Shown: in pieces, positions 33,956 to 46,784 of the stretch
How positions within the stretch are numbered: the stretch's first letter is position 1
Layout of the letters: every line of letters begins with the position of its first letter
Position numbers and translations under genes: made by a program
From: Pelobates cultripes
Lineage: Eukaryota > Chordata > Amphibia > Anura > Pelobatidae
Assembly: GCA_933207985.1 (NCBI GenBank)
Contig: OW240917.1
Span: forward strand, 96,042,356-96,106,355
Length of the DNA stretch: 64,000 bases
Direction: 5' to 3'
The notes under the pieces: generated by a model
What the model was told of the DNA's origin: nothing
Database searches by the model: none
The model's input: only the letters and a program-made list of their open reading frames with translations

Positions 33956-34268
33956 TAGTGATGTCCCGAACTGTTCGCCGAATGGTTCACGAACAGTTCG
34001 CCACGGTTCGCGCGGACTCCAGTCAGCAGACACATTCCAGCCAATCAGCAGCAGAACCTCCCTCCCAGATCCTCCCACCTCCTGGACAGCTCACTAAGAA
34101 TGCAGCTTCAAAATGGATGCTGTCCAGGAGGTAGGAGGGTCTGGGAGGGAGGGTCTGCTGCTGATTGGCTGGAATGTGTCAGCTGACTGGAGTCCGCGGC
34201 AAACCGTTCGCGGCGAACTGTGGCGAACCGTTTGTGAACCGCTCGGCGAACAGTTCGGGACATCACTA
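33956..34268. mobile_element. Complete 313-bp MITE with perfect 8-bp target duplication
   Basis: The terminal inverted repeats match exactly for 26 bp, starting tagtgatgtcccgaactgtt. The flanks carry atgtatat at 33948-33955 and 34269-34276. Internally there is an imperfect palindrome: cagccaatcagcagcag faces ctgctgctgattggctg around ggatgctgtccag. An 8-bp duplication suggests mobilisation by a hAT-type transposase. The element at 13040-13326 is a relative. Confidence 0.9.
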
Positions 34269-36030
34269 ATGTATATATGTTACCTTAACTATTTTAACAA
34301 AACCGGAATAAGACATCGAAAGGTGCAATTTGCCACCATTTGGTTCAAAAAGTGAAGATTTTTTAAAACATTTTTTATATTTACTATACATTATATTGTT
34401 ATATAAAGTGTTGGTTGCTTTTCCCCTAAAATCTATTTAATGGCTGTCTGTTAGGCATTACATGACTAGTTTCTTTTGTGATCAGTTTATATAGCAATTC
34501 AGGAATTGTGAATTCAGACAATCACCTGTTCTGCTCAAATTTGGAAGAATTGCAGTTTATGATGAAACAATATCCAAGTCTAGGAATTCCTAATGGCTTT
34601 TGCAGTCCATTTCCAATAAGAAATATAATCTAAAGAAAGAACACAATTCTCCTGGAAATTCATTCAATATGTATTGTATTCTTCAAAATTTGGACATTTA
34701 CAGCTTGAATATTAAATAAAGCAAGTTGTCTTGGCTTAAGCTTTTATATTTATGTGTGTTTCCCAGGTACTTGGAATGTCCCTTAAGGTAAATGGTTTCT
34801 GAAAAGTCTCCTAACAAAGTGTTAACTAATAGCTTGTTCAGACAGACAGATAAGTATACAGATGGTGACAATACACCTCATCATTGTGTGAAAAAAAAGG
34901 ATGCACTGTATTGATTCTTGCTGTTTCTCCTTCACCTTTAATGCAATTTATCTGCACTACTAAATTCTCGTTACATGGAGTTCTCTGAAATTGTTCCTGA
35001 ATAAAATCTAAATGAGCAAACTCAATCTCAGAGAATTCCAGAGGAAGCTATGAATAGTTTGTACTTATTATATCCCACATTACAGTGACTGCTTCATATA
35101 ACTTGATTTTATTTCATTTCAAAATAAAATGAAAAATCCCATTGTCTTCTCGGCTTCTATTTCTCATGATATTGGAATTGTATTTAATTATACAAGGTCA
35201 CATCTGAAGAGAGAAGGTTTCCCTTTGTAAAAAATGAAAATGAACCTTTTTCTATACCAGTACTTTCTCCAGAAATGAATTCGTTATTACCCTGAGATTA
35301 TATGATATTACCCTGAAGTGACAAGATATGTCTTATTTCCTGTCTAGTTGCAAAGTTGGAATTAACAAGGAATATAAAAAAAGAAAATGAATGGTTGTCA
35401 GAATTGGTTACTCCAAAGGGTGCATTTTTTCATTAGACCTTCTTCATAATTGTCAGACCTGTGTAAGAAATGCCGTAGTGACTATGCAGTTTGCATTTAG
35501 ATATCAGAGTCACGGCCTAGTCTTTATGATGGGACATAAAGATATATGCCAAATTAAAACATCTGTTATGAATGTGCAAAAGCTGCCAAAGTCGCATTAA
35601 CTGCGAGGGTTCTGCTCCAAGTGTTATACTTAGAAAAACATGTTTAAAATTTTATTTTTAAGAGAAACTGATGCCAAATATTTCCAGCCTATCATTTATC
35701 TTTAAATATTTTATATTCTTATGTAACAGAAAAAATTGTAGACACTGTACATATTTCAGGTGCAGATATCTTAGCTGTTTACTGACTTTTAAGGGATTAA
35801 AGGTATTACAGGTATTGGTATTACAGATTGACTGCATTAAAATGTTCCTTTATTTAGGCATAGATTTAAGCATTACCACAGTATTACCATACCTAAATAA
35901 AGAACATATTACTGCTGTTGAGTTGTGGTGCCCATTTCTGTAACTGACTTAGGTTTGATTGTGGTGACTTCTGGTTTCACCACATTACTGGTTCTGTAGA
36001 TTCACTGAATGTGATACTCAGATTAAACTC
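34269..36030. other. Unrecognised AT-rich DNA
   Basis: No coding, RNA or repeat signal was recognised. Confidence 0.4.
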
Positions 36031-36039
36031 TCCTTATCA

Positions 36040-36710
36040 GACTGGCTGGGTGTCTTCCCGTTTTCTAAAACGTAATCTTTCTAAGACTGAACTCCTCATC
36101 TTTCCACCTTCTAACAGTCCTCCTCGTCAATCTCTCTGCAAGTTAATGGTGCACCTATTACCCCTCAAGCTTGCTGCCTTGTTGTTACTTTCGAATCAGG
36201 TCTTACCCTTTCTCCTTACATCTAGTCTGTCTCCAAATCCTGTAGCTTCCACCTTAAAAATATTGCCCACGTTCGCAATTTGTTAACTCGAGGCACAACT
36301 AAGGCACTTGTTCAAGCACGCATTAGTTCCTGACTTGACCATTGCATTTCACTACTCATCACCTTCCAAATACCTGCATTACCTCTCTTCAGTCTGTAAT
36401 GAATGTTGCATCCAGGTTCATCTCCCTGACTAAACACTATTTCCAAACTTCTCCCTTTTGTTAATCATTACAATGGATTCCTTCATAATCCAATTCAAAC
36501 TGATATTACTAACCTTTAAAGCTTTCACTAACTAGCCTTCTCAGTACATTTCCTATTTACTCAACAAATATACCCCTTTTAATTCCCTTCCTGGCAAAAT
36601 ACCTTCTCCTGACATATTCCCCCATTTCTTTTGAATTTGGTACCCTGTGCCATCAGAGTTTCCCCCAGCCTTCAAGAGTTCACTGAAAACACAATTCTTC
36701 AGGAAAGCTT
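36040..36710 (+). pseudogene. L2/CR1-type LINE fragment, 3' part of ORF2
   Basis: One frame reads [16 protein letters not shown], a block that follows the reverse transcriptase palm in L2-like elements; the sequence is close to the same block at 43955-44000. Downstream, shifted frames retain the order of L2 coding words and an A/T-rich end near 36900 with agattgtaagctta. Many frame breaks show it is old. Confidence 0.6.
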
Positions 36711-36959
36711 ATCATATTTCTAGGTGATTTTGATCTTGTTTCAATCTCTTCACCACTTTCATTGCCTCCATAGCCCATCTCGCTCTATATCCTGCCATTT
36801 TTTGGTTATTATACACACCACTTTTACTGCCTTATATCAATATATGCATTTTATCCATCAATCTCTACCCCGTCTGACATGCTACAATTTCTATTGTGTC
36901 TTAACCTATTCCTCATAGATTGTAAGCTTATCAGATCGATGTCTCCTTCATCACTTGTC

Positions 36960-39816
36960 TTCACAGACCTCTAAAGCATTTTAGCATTAGCAATAGAAAG
37001 TGGAACTTTTATACATTAACCATGTTACACCACCTGGCTGTCATTTAGACAATTGGTCCTATTAATTCCTTTTTATCTAGCTCATTGGCGCTAAACTTTA
37101 GAGGCAGGCAAAGAGCACCTGCCTTGGAAAGACTTCTCAAATATAATTATTAATTGAATGCATTTCTTTGAGCAATTGAGTATCCCTTTAATGAGCTATG
37201 CTCATTTGAGATTTAAATCCACACTGTAGACTAATGCTAAGAATATCGGATATGTTGCATGCCAGAGATAGTAAAGAGGTAGCTATCTAGTCTAAAGGTG
37301 GCAAAGCCTCGTGAGAGCTGTTCTACAACAACCAGAGCCTCCTGTGTGTTACCCTTGCTGTATGTGATAAATACAACAAAACAAATTGAAACTGTGTATG
37401 AATGAGGGCACACAATCTCACCTCGGCCAATAACAGTGAAAATCAATGGTGGGTTATCTACAGGGTCTTAAAATGAATGAGTCTGCCAGTGCTGAAAGCT
37501 ATTCTGATGTTATCAGACATACAGATAAGATTCATAGCTAACAAATAATACAGTTAAATGGTCTCCCTATGTTCATTAATGTCTGCACTCAATGGGATAG
37601 CAGCAAAGCCATTGGAGAAATCATAAGTAGGATTTAATGCAGGTTGTATAGAGGACACATTTATTTCATCCTCTAAACAGGCAGGGTTGTTTGTGAAAGT
37701 ACTGTAACTTGAGGAGGGCAAACATGTTTGCCTTTTCAACCCTTAGGGCAATGGTCCCATGACAAATCTTAATACACTGATGAATATCTGCCAGGACTGA
37801 ATCTTGCATTATGGTATTGTTCAGTTATGTTTTTTACTTTTTATGTTATGTTTATGTGCTCATAGTAATTAGCAAGCCTGTTTCAAGGAAAACCTAATGG
37901 TAGAGTGTGGTAATGATGTTAACATGACTCCATAGTACTAAGTATGAAAAGCTTTCTCTCTTGCATCACAAGTGATAATGGCTATACCAAAGCAAATACA
38001 AAACATAAACAATGAGACACGGTGCAATTTATGCTTCCCTGGAAATGCAAATGCTCAGTATGATTCCTTTTTTTTTACCGCATGTAGAATGAGTCTATCT
38101 CTGTCAAAGTCTGATGACAAACAAAAAAAGCAACCCAAATGGCCAATTTTATAAACTCATGCAGAGCCATAACAATATTTAAAATGGATAAAATTACATT
38201 AACCTAATGTGTTTGTGCTTGCATGTCCAATAATTCCATAATTTCTTGATAATCACAATGCTGGAAAATAAAACACAGAGCATATTAACATTAAAACATA
38301 TACAGGATGTGCCAAATGGTTCTAAAGGGGATATTTAAAGATAGTAATAGCTGTTAATATTGCTGTAATACTGTTGCATACGTATTAAAGACTATAGCTC
38401 TCTTCCCTTTTAAGAGCAAAAACTACCTATAAGCTGTTGATATTCTGAATTTAGTCACTCAAATCTCTTAATGCCTTTATAAAAGTAAATATTTATCCAT
38501 ATTGCAGTTTAAAGATACAGGGAGCATTTTTTCAGAACTAATAACTGCATATGACGTTGCTTGGGATGTGAAATGCAATACTTGTGGAAATTCTAGGGGA
38601 ATAAAAGCTGAAATTATGTTTATTGATTGAAGTGACAGACCAGACTTTCATTTCAAAATCTCTACAATAACAAACTAATTTAGGTTACGTGATGCTAGCT
38701 GTGGAAGTTGCCACCACAACCTCAGGGATCTGTCTGTCAGAGACATACTGCTTCTAAGGAATATGTGAAACTAAAAAAAACTTTCAAAAGATGCTTCTTT
38801 TTTTCTTTGACTTTTCTCAAGAGACATCACTTGGAGGTTGGGATAAAAGACTAGGTTGGAAGTCAGTTTCAATGACTTAATTCAGCAAAGAACAAGTAGG
38901 TGTGGGCAAAATGAAACAACATATGCAGAAAACTCACAAGATTTCTTTGTACGTTCCTACTCATATCTACTTTAAGTTCAGCTAGTCACGGAGACGAAAT
39001 GCAAGAATTGTCAAAACACTTTGCGATCTATACACTAAACTCCGACACTGCAATTGGCCTTTTACTCCATGCGAAATATGACATATGACATATTGGAAAT
39101 ACAAATTATTACATCTGATTGTTTATTAGGTTAATATTGTCAGATGTGGAATGTTTCTAAAATCCTAAATTGTATCTACAGTAATCGGTTCAAACTATTT
39201 CAGAAGCAGGACCGAAACCCTACCAGACTAACTGGAATGTTATAATGCAGATATATGTTATAACAAGGGAATTTCCCTAATTGCAAAATGTTTAGTGTTT
39301 AGAGCACCCTGAAAATATTTTCATTTTTCTCAAGTGGGCTATAGCCACAGTGATTTAAAAATTACTACTGCTAAAATCAACCCACAAAGGATGTCAATTA
39401 AACTTTTAAAAAAATACACCCCACCTAAAGTGCCAGAAACACATGCCAGTGTACTGGGATGAAACACATACAAAAAATACCCCTCTTGTTTCACTGTCTT
39501 TAGTAAAGAAAAGATACATCCAAAATCTTAAATAAAATGTATAACATGGGTTATATAGACAAAGTTATAAAAGCATACGTATGGTAATTGTATACAATAG
39601 TCTGTGAAAATGTGTGGTTTTGAATGCCCTCACAAGAGTATTTAAAACCACCCCAGGGATACATCCTCATGGAACTCCAGACTTTCATAACAGATTCTTG
39701 AAAATAAAAAGAATGTACAATAATAGAGAAGAATGTTAAGTTGAACAGACAAAATGTTGCATGTACAAAATGAAGAAGCTATAAAAGCCCATCTCCACAC
39801 AGGTGGTATGCTCCTG
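36960..39816. other. Unrecognised DNA
   Basis: No supported feature. Short frames lack motifs. Confidence 0.4.
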
Positions 39817-39967
39817 CTCCTCTGTCTCTGGTGCAGCAGTGCTGAATCAGTCCCAGATATTAGTGTGGTTCTGTAACAAATGCTGCCATTTTTGTTTATG
39901 TTAACAGAACCACACTGTCTGATTGATACCTGGGACTGCTTCACGACTGCTGCACCAAAGAAAGAGG
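39817..39967. repeat. Palindromic MITE-like element, about 150 bp
   Basis: The left arm contains tctggtgcagcagt, tcagtccca and agtgtggttctgt. The right arm contains the reverse complements acagaaccacact, tgggactg and actgctgcacca in mirrored order. The spacer is about 25-30 bp. No target duplication was identified. Confidence 0.65.
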
Positions 39968-41039
39968 GTCAGGATAACCTGGATAACCCATTTTATGTCA
40001 GTCAAACAGCCTTGATGTCTTCTGGTTTGTGCCTATTTTGCATGTGACATATGCATTCTTCACATACAATAGGGAGGGTTCTCTCTGTCCCTTAAGAGCT
40101 GTGGACCTTTCATGTGTGGTCCATGGATCCCGAATGAAGCACCTCCTTTTTTGTGGGAAGAATCTAGTTTCAGTTACAGTCAGACTCACTACACAATGTG
40201 TGAAGTGACAAACTAAAAGGTATGTATTTATTTTCTTTCATTTTTCTTTTGCAAATATTTTATTACAAAGAACACTCTAATTTCATTTTTTTTTTTTTTA
40301 CAATTTAGTAGATATACCCTCTTCACCCTCCTCATTAAAACATAATGCATTTATTTTTCTACTGTGTGTTTTCTTTGCTGGTACATGAAAAAAAGAAAAA
40401 ATCATACAAACGTAAATGGAAAAGGAACAAAGAAAAGCATATAAAAAGGTTCCATCAACCACCCAAACAAAAACCAAAAGTGGGGGTAAATCTACTATAA
40501 ATAAGTGCACCCAGAGAAAATAATATAAATGAATAAATATAGCCTCAAAACATAAATATAAGATGAACAGGAGCATGTGCTCAAATCTGCAAAAGAAAAC
40601 TGTACAATGTGCAATATAGTACAGATGGATGTGAAAGGTTTAATGGTGGTAGAAAACTCACAGTATGGAGTAATATCCCGGCTTGTCTCCCTTCAAAAAG
40701 GGCAATCAGTGGAGGATGGAACTATACTCTCATGCAGAACATTTTGCTACAAATTGGAAGTAGAGAAAACATGCAAATAGCAATAGAAGAATGTATCTCT
40801 CCCGTCTTCTATTTCTATGTGAGATCTTTTGGTCATGGGTGATCTTAAACTTTGAAATATGTTGTGTGTGAGGATAGAAAAATGGAGATCATGTTTGTTT
40901 GGGTCTGGCTCCTTGTGTAATTAAATATCCTGCTTTCATTTATGTTGCCTGGGAATAGGGGAATCCTTGTATGGAATGTAGTGGATGACAGGAAATATAT
41001 ATATATATTTTTTTTTTATTGGATGGTGTGTAATTACTG
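39968..41039. other. Unrecognised DNA
   Basis: An A/T-rich stretch with a short TA tract at about 40997-41010. No gene or repeat terminus recognised. Confidence 0.4.
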
Positions 41040-42290
41040 CTATTCCTTCTACACACATTCATTTTAAAATTGCTCTTTCTTCGTGAATCGAAGGAGTGAT
41101 TGGATGCATATTGTCTATTTGAATTATTAGTGTGCGTTGACTTTTATTGGACCAATTTTGTTGTTTGCCTGTTCTGTAATCCTCCTGGCCCCTTTTAAAT
41201 TTTGATGATTTTATATCAGCTATTTGTTTTTATTTACTTTTTTATAGCCTCCTTTAAATGTTTATATTCATCCTCTAAGTATTTTTCATTATCCTGACCA
41301 GCTGTAATATTAGTTTCTATTTGATCAATATCTCCTTCTATCCTTTGGAATAAATTAAACCTCACATATTGTTTTAGATCAAAGAAAACTTTGATTATTT
41401 GTCTATCTACTCCTTCCAAATTGATTAATTAATGCGTGCACGCTTTCCCTAGAAGTAATTCCCACCGGAGACAAAGGTTCTGATCAGTGAAAAACCTGAG
41501 GAATGCCTTTATTCCCTGAGGTGGGAGTTCATTTTAAAGCAGTAATACGTCATGTACAGAGTCACAGTTAAACGTACAGTATACATTCAACAATTGGTTA
41601 ACAGTCTAAGGGGTCTTATCTAGACCCACCCTACAGGATGTGATGTCATCATTACAAAGTTCTCCCACCTATATTCCAGCTCCATCTTGGATACACGATG
41701 GGAGGGGGAGTGAGTAGTTTCTTTCAGTTACTTTAACAGTGATTCTCCATTTTGTTACACGTGGCATATAGCTGTTAACTGGCACAAAGGAAGTGGGGGA
41801 GGAGTTAGTAAAGGAAGCTGTTAACACAGGAATTTGTTACACGAGGCTTGCTCTGATGGGAAGGGGGATGCTAGCAGGATGGGAGGAATTTGTAGAGTGA
41901 AAATAGTGACTGAACACATTGTGGGGGGGAAGGGAATATTTACTCTAGCAGCCAGTTTTAACATAGTGAACACAGAATAAATAGACATTAGTAAATAGCC
42001 ATTTTATTTGAACTCTTCTGTCCATAACAATATTTCTCCTATAACATTCCATATTTGGTTGATAACATTCCTCCATTAGTTGTTTATCATCCAACGGCTG
42101 GAGTTTTTAGAATCCTCAAGCCTCTGGGTACAAATATTGTTAAAGTGAGGTCTCACCACTTTTTAGTTTACTTTTCTAATAACTGTTTTAATTGTATTAT
42201 TAATTTTTTTACATTTAAAGTTCTATCTCTGCTAATTGGGTGTCCATTAAATAAAGTATCCTTTAATTCCTTTCTTTTCTTAAAAGCATA
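41040..42290 (-). pseudogene. Degenerate coding remnant of unknown type, split by a probable LTR
   Basis: Minus-strand frames on both sides of the 41433-41990 insertion look like pieces of one protein. Upstream (42280-42020) are FKKRKELKDTLFN, LKQLLEKYTKKW and VPRGLRILKTP. Downstream (41419-41040) are VDRQIIKVFFDLKQYVRFN, EDEYKHLKEAIKK, KSSKFKRGQEDY and KSQRTLIIQID. The charged helical composition and the PRGLR block suggest a retroelement-encoded N-terminal protein, but I do not recognise the family. Confidence 0.4.
41433..41990 (-). repeat. Probable solo LTR, minus orientation
   Basis: On the minus strand it has an LTR-like layout: GC-box-like and ccaagatggagctgg words, a promoter-like middle, aaaatgaactcccacctcaggg, then AATAAA (plus-strand tttatt at 41499-41504) and a downstream R/U5-like segment ending ...gcgtgcacgca. 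The terminal CA lies at 41433-41434. The 5' boundary is uncertain, and no target duplication could be fixed. It sits inside the coding remnant described above. Confidence 0.5.
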
Positions 42291-42299
42291 CCACTAGGC

Positions 42300-43665
42300 A
42301 CTGTGAAAGGAAATCAATGTATATAAATAAAAGCCTCCAAATGGTTTTCCTCAAACATCCACAAACTACATACCAACAGGGAGTCCTCCCCTTTTCCCTA
42401 GGTGAATACTCAAATAAAACACTTCCTACAGCTCTCCTATGCTTCTCAATGAGCTGTAGTACCACTAATTGAGAAAGGGGGAAGACAGGTACCTGCTAGC
42501 ACAGTGCGCATGGTGCTTCTGTTATCTCTTTATATTTAACAGAAGTGCAGGAGAATCTCCCTGGCTTTCACTCAGACTCAAGCCTTCAATGATAAACATT
42601 GGGCCAATTTCTATTGAAAGCACTGTTATGAAAATAACAGATTCTAGACACAGAAAGTGCTTCAGCGTTATTTTTGTTTATCACTTACTTGTTAAATATC
42701 TTCACTGTATAATTGTAAAGCATGGTAGGTAATATTGGTGCTGTAGAAATGACAATAGTAAAAATAATTGACAATCTCTTTAAGAAACATAACTAAATAT
42801 AATAATAACACATATAGCAATAAGAAATGTGATGTATTAGGCAAATCTAAAGGAACTGAAAAATTGAAAGAAAAAAAAAAACTTTTTATTAAATTGACCT
42901 AATTTTCTTCCATTTCAAATCCCTCCAGTGCAAGAAGGAGTAATCTGTTTTACTTGCAGCTGACAAGATACCAGTTTTTTTTCAGGATGTTTAAGTCACT
43001 TGACTCATTTGAATTCAAATCCATATGTTTTATTGCAATCACAGGCATTCTCCAGTGTATTAATTTACCGGCATTAGCATGTCATTGGTTTCCCTCAGCT
43101 GCTTTAGAAATGTAAGTATTCAAATGTTGGTACTGAATAATGGTGAAAAGGGGGAACAATTTGAAGTACACATTAAAATTTACTGCTTACTAAGTCTGTT
43201 CAAAACTGTCAATTATTTATTAGGTTAAGCCAAACGTTAGATTTCCAACTGCCAAACTCAAACTCCCACAATGCTTTGCCACTCTTCTGGAGATGTACTA
43301 ATAGAAAGTGTTTCATTACTCCACAATGGTCAAAATGTACTTTCTCTTGCGGTTGTTGAAGTTCTATAAAAAGCTGGAGAGTTACAATTTCTCAGCTGCT
43401 GTTCTATAACACTACATTGTTATATACCACTGACAAATCTTAATGTCATCACTCAATATCACTAATAAAAAATTATTTATTACCTTTGTTAACAGAGATT
43501 CCTAACCTTATATTGATTCCATCCATTGTATAGTGCTATTTACAAATGTATCAGCAAGGCATTCACAGTTGTGAAATATATGTGTAACAATTTTAATTTT
43601 TGTTTATTTAATGTAGATTGATCCATTGCACTGCCCTCTGTATCTCTCTGCCTTTAATTTTTTTT
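42300..43665. other. Unrecognised DNA
   Basis: No supported feature. Confidence 0.4.
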
Positions 43666-43739
43666 CTGTTTGCATAGATGTGCCTGCAAGCACACATCAA
43701 GCACATTTCAATACCACAATACTACATCCATCCATATTT

Positions 43740-44450
43740 TGTACACAATATGCTTCTCCTTTTCCAAACTTTTCAATCACTCGGTCTCTGTGACACTGTC
43801 CTCTATTGGTTTTCCTCCTATCTCTCCCAATGCTCATTCAGTGTCTCCTTTTCTAATGATACTTCCTCACTTCGTCCTGTCTCTGTTGGAGTCCCCCAAG
43901 GCTCTGTACTTGGTCCCCTTCTATTTTCCCTTTATACTGCTTCTCTTGGCAAACTTTTTGAAAATCAATCTCTCTAAAACTGAACTCCTTGTCTTTCCTT
44001 CTCTAATACTGATCATCCTCCTTCAATCTCCCTTCAAGTAAGTGGTACCCACATCAGTCCATCCTTGCAAGCACGCTGTCTTGACATTATACTGGATTCT
44101 AACCTCACATTTGAGCCTCACATCCAGTCTGTTATCATATCCTGTAGATTCCACCTTAAAAACATAGCCTGCATCCGCCCCTTTCTTACGCAAGATGCTA
44201 CTAAGGAGCTTGTCCATGCTCTAATAATCTCTTGCATGGATTATTGCAACTCTCTTCCAATAGGTCTTCCCACAAATCGTATTGTCCTGCTACAGTATGT
44301 AATGAATGCTAAGCTAGACTGATTTTCCTCTCTAGTCGCTCCTCTCACACCTCTCCCCTCTGTCAGTCCTTACATTGGCACCTGTGTAGGATTCAACTCA
44401 AGGTGCTAATCCACACCTATAAAACACTGACCAATTCTAGCCCTTTATTT
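43740..44450 (+). pseudogene. L2/CR1-type LINE fragment with deleted catalytic block
   Basis: One frame reads [20 protein letters not shown], then [18 protein letters not shown], the reverse transcriptase motif of L2-type LINEs. It then jumps straight to the [12 protein letters not shown] block in another frame. The YADD catalytic box that normally lies between is missing, so there is an internal deletion near 43945-43960. Next come LDIILDSNLTFEPHIQSVI and ATKELVHALIIS (44065-44260), and further L2-like words to about 44440. Confidence 0.8.
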
Positions 44451-44769
44451 TTTTTTAAAAAGCCAGTAAGACATTTCACAGCATTTAAACCAAACACTGC
44501 ATGTGAAAACTTCAGGGCATGGATGCAATTAGAAACAGAAATGACACATGGCAATGATGCTATATGTTTAGTTGTGTTTACAAGAAGCTGATCAAAGGGA
44601 ATGAGGATTGAGATTTTATATGCTATAAAGTATGTTTCATAAAGTATAATAAAATAAAGGCAGAGGGATATATTTTACAAATTTTTTCATTCTGTTTTTG
44701 TTTTTGTCTTTTTTTTTGCTCGCAGCTCATCATTGTTTTCCACATTTGTACAATAAACTATTGTTAAAA

Positions 44770-45110
44770 GCGGGTCTGTCACTTTCAGAGGTCTTTGCAT
44801 ATTTTACATAACTGACAGGTCCGATGTGTGCAGGGGAGATAAGTGCTACTTATCTCAAGCCATCCCTGGCGGCAGCCTCCATCTACACCCTGTTGTCGCA
44901 TTAAGCTCTTGGAGTTTCAGTTGCCAGGAGCCGTGTCAGTGCTGTATTCTTGGACACGAGAGACAGTGTGATACTCCATAGATAATAACCGCATCCTAGA
45001 GCTGTCATCTGTGATGGTTTCTGGGATTGGACTAAGGTTCATGATGGAGCTCGGCCTCTTGTCAGCATTTGCCAACCTCAGACTTTACCATAAGACAAAG
45101 TAGTCCCTAA
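44770..45110. other. GC-richer island, possible old transposon
   Basis: Base composition differs from both flanks, and the left side begins ttaaaagcgggtctgtcact, which could be a TTAA element terminus. No matching right end was found, so this is only a suspicion. Confidence 0.25.
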
Positions 45111-46590
45111 ATTGTCTTATGCTACCTTTTGATTAATCAATCTTGATCAGCATTTCATAAAGAATATATCTGGCTGTATTTAATTGAATAAAATTGATAA
45201 ATATATTTATTGATTATTGATTAAAAGCGAAAAATGACATCTCAGTGACAACAGATGGGTTTGGAATTGAGCACCAGGAGAACCATGTTTTCTGAAATCA
45301 TTCCCTAACTGTTTGTCAAAAAAACCCTGGATAGATTTCTCTCAATAACTCGTTGCGATGCAGATATTACAATAAGCTATAATGTTGATAGTATATAGTG
45401 ACAGTATAATTATGTTTTTTTGATTTAAAAAAAAAAAGGGTGATATTAGAAAATGTAGAGGTTGTTTAAAAATCTTTTATGCCGTTCTATAGTTATGTTA
45501 AATAAGAGAGGTTCACATTAATAGGTTTCAATATATTTCCAATCTATGGGAGATGTAATAAAAGGCAATGTGATATTTCATGAAAAATAGAATTTGTTTG
45601 TTCTGTACAGATGTAGAAATGTAATGAATGCACTGTGTTATCCAAACTGATGGCAATGTGTTAGATGAAATGTTAGCTGAATGCACTTAAACTACTGTTA
45701 TGGAGGTTGAGCTCACACCAACGCCTCCTCCACACTTTACTTCTCTTGTAGCATAATACCACGAACTCACTCATTAATAACATTCTGGAAACAATAAAAG
45801 TGCATTACCTGTGTGCAATGTAGAAAACACCATGAAAGTATAAGAAAATATATATATATATATATGGAATATAATTATATAGCTGAAATGGTCCGTCTTA
45901 CTAGACTTGTGTAGTAGAAACATTTATTTTGGCCGAATCACTGCTGAATAAAATCAACTTTTTTTTGTGTCATAGAATTTTGAATCACTAATGAATGCTG
46001 TTGTGTGTTTAGTTTGTTTTGTGATTCAGCTACATTTTGATTCAGAGTTTATACATTTTATATCTTTTGGTCCCTTGCTCCTGTACCTCTGCAGAGTTTC
46101 TTTTCTTTCCTTCCCCCTAACCTGCACTGTGGAATAGTACAGCTCTACACATGATCAGGGAGCACAACAAATTGTTATGGTAGTTCTATTGACGCTAACA
46201 GAATTCACAAGTTGACAACTAAATTACAAGTCCCAGAAACCTTTACTCTAAACAGAACTGAAAGTGTAGAATTTTGGAATATGCTAATTAGACCATTCAA
46301 AACACTTTAACCCTAGCAGTACTGTGTTAACCATATCCAACAGTTCAGACTCTATTCCAGAATAAGTGTCTCATGATTGCTATGCTTTTTCCTGGGAAGG
46401 GAAGACCAAGGCTGATGATGTCATATGTGCTGATTTACACAAAAATAAATAACTTTAAAAGTTTGCAGCTTTTATCTGTTGATATTTTAGATTAGTTGTC
46501 CTCTCTTCATATTATGCACTCTGTAAACTGAGCATAGTCATCCTGTACACACGTATATCTTATTCCTTCATTTAATGGAATAATTAGGGT
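45111..46590. other. Unrecognised AT-rich DNA with a TA microsatellite
   Basis: A (TA)n tract lies at about 45848-45865. Nothing else is supported. Confidence 0.4.
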
Positions 46591-46784
46591 ATATACACTG
46601 AACAAAATTATAAACGCAACACTTTTGTTTATGGCCTTTATTTTTCATGAGCTGAACTCAAAGATCCAAGACTTTTTCTATCTCAACAACAGGCCTACTT
46701 CTCTCAAATATTGTTCACAAATCTGTCTAAATCTGTGTTAGTGAGCACTTCTCCTTTGCCGAGATAATCCACCCATCTCACAGG

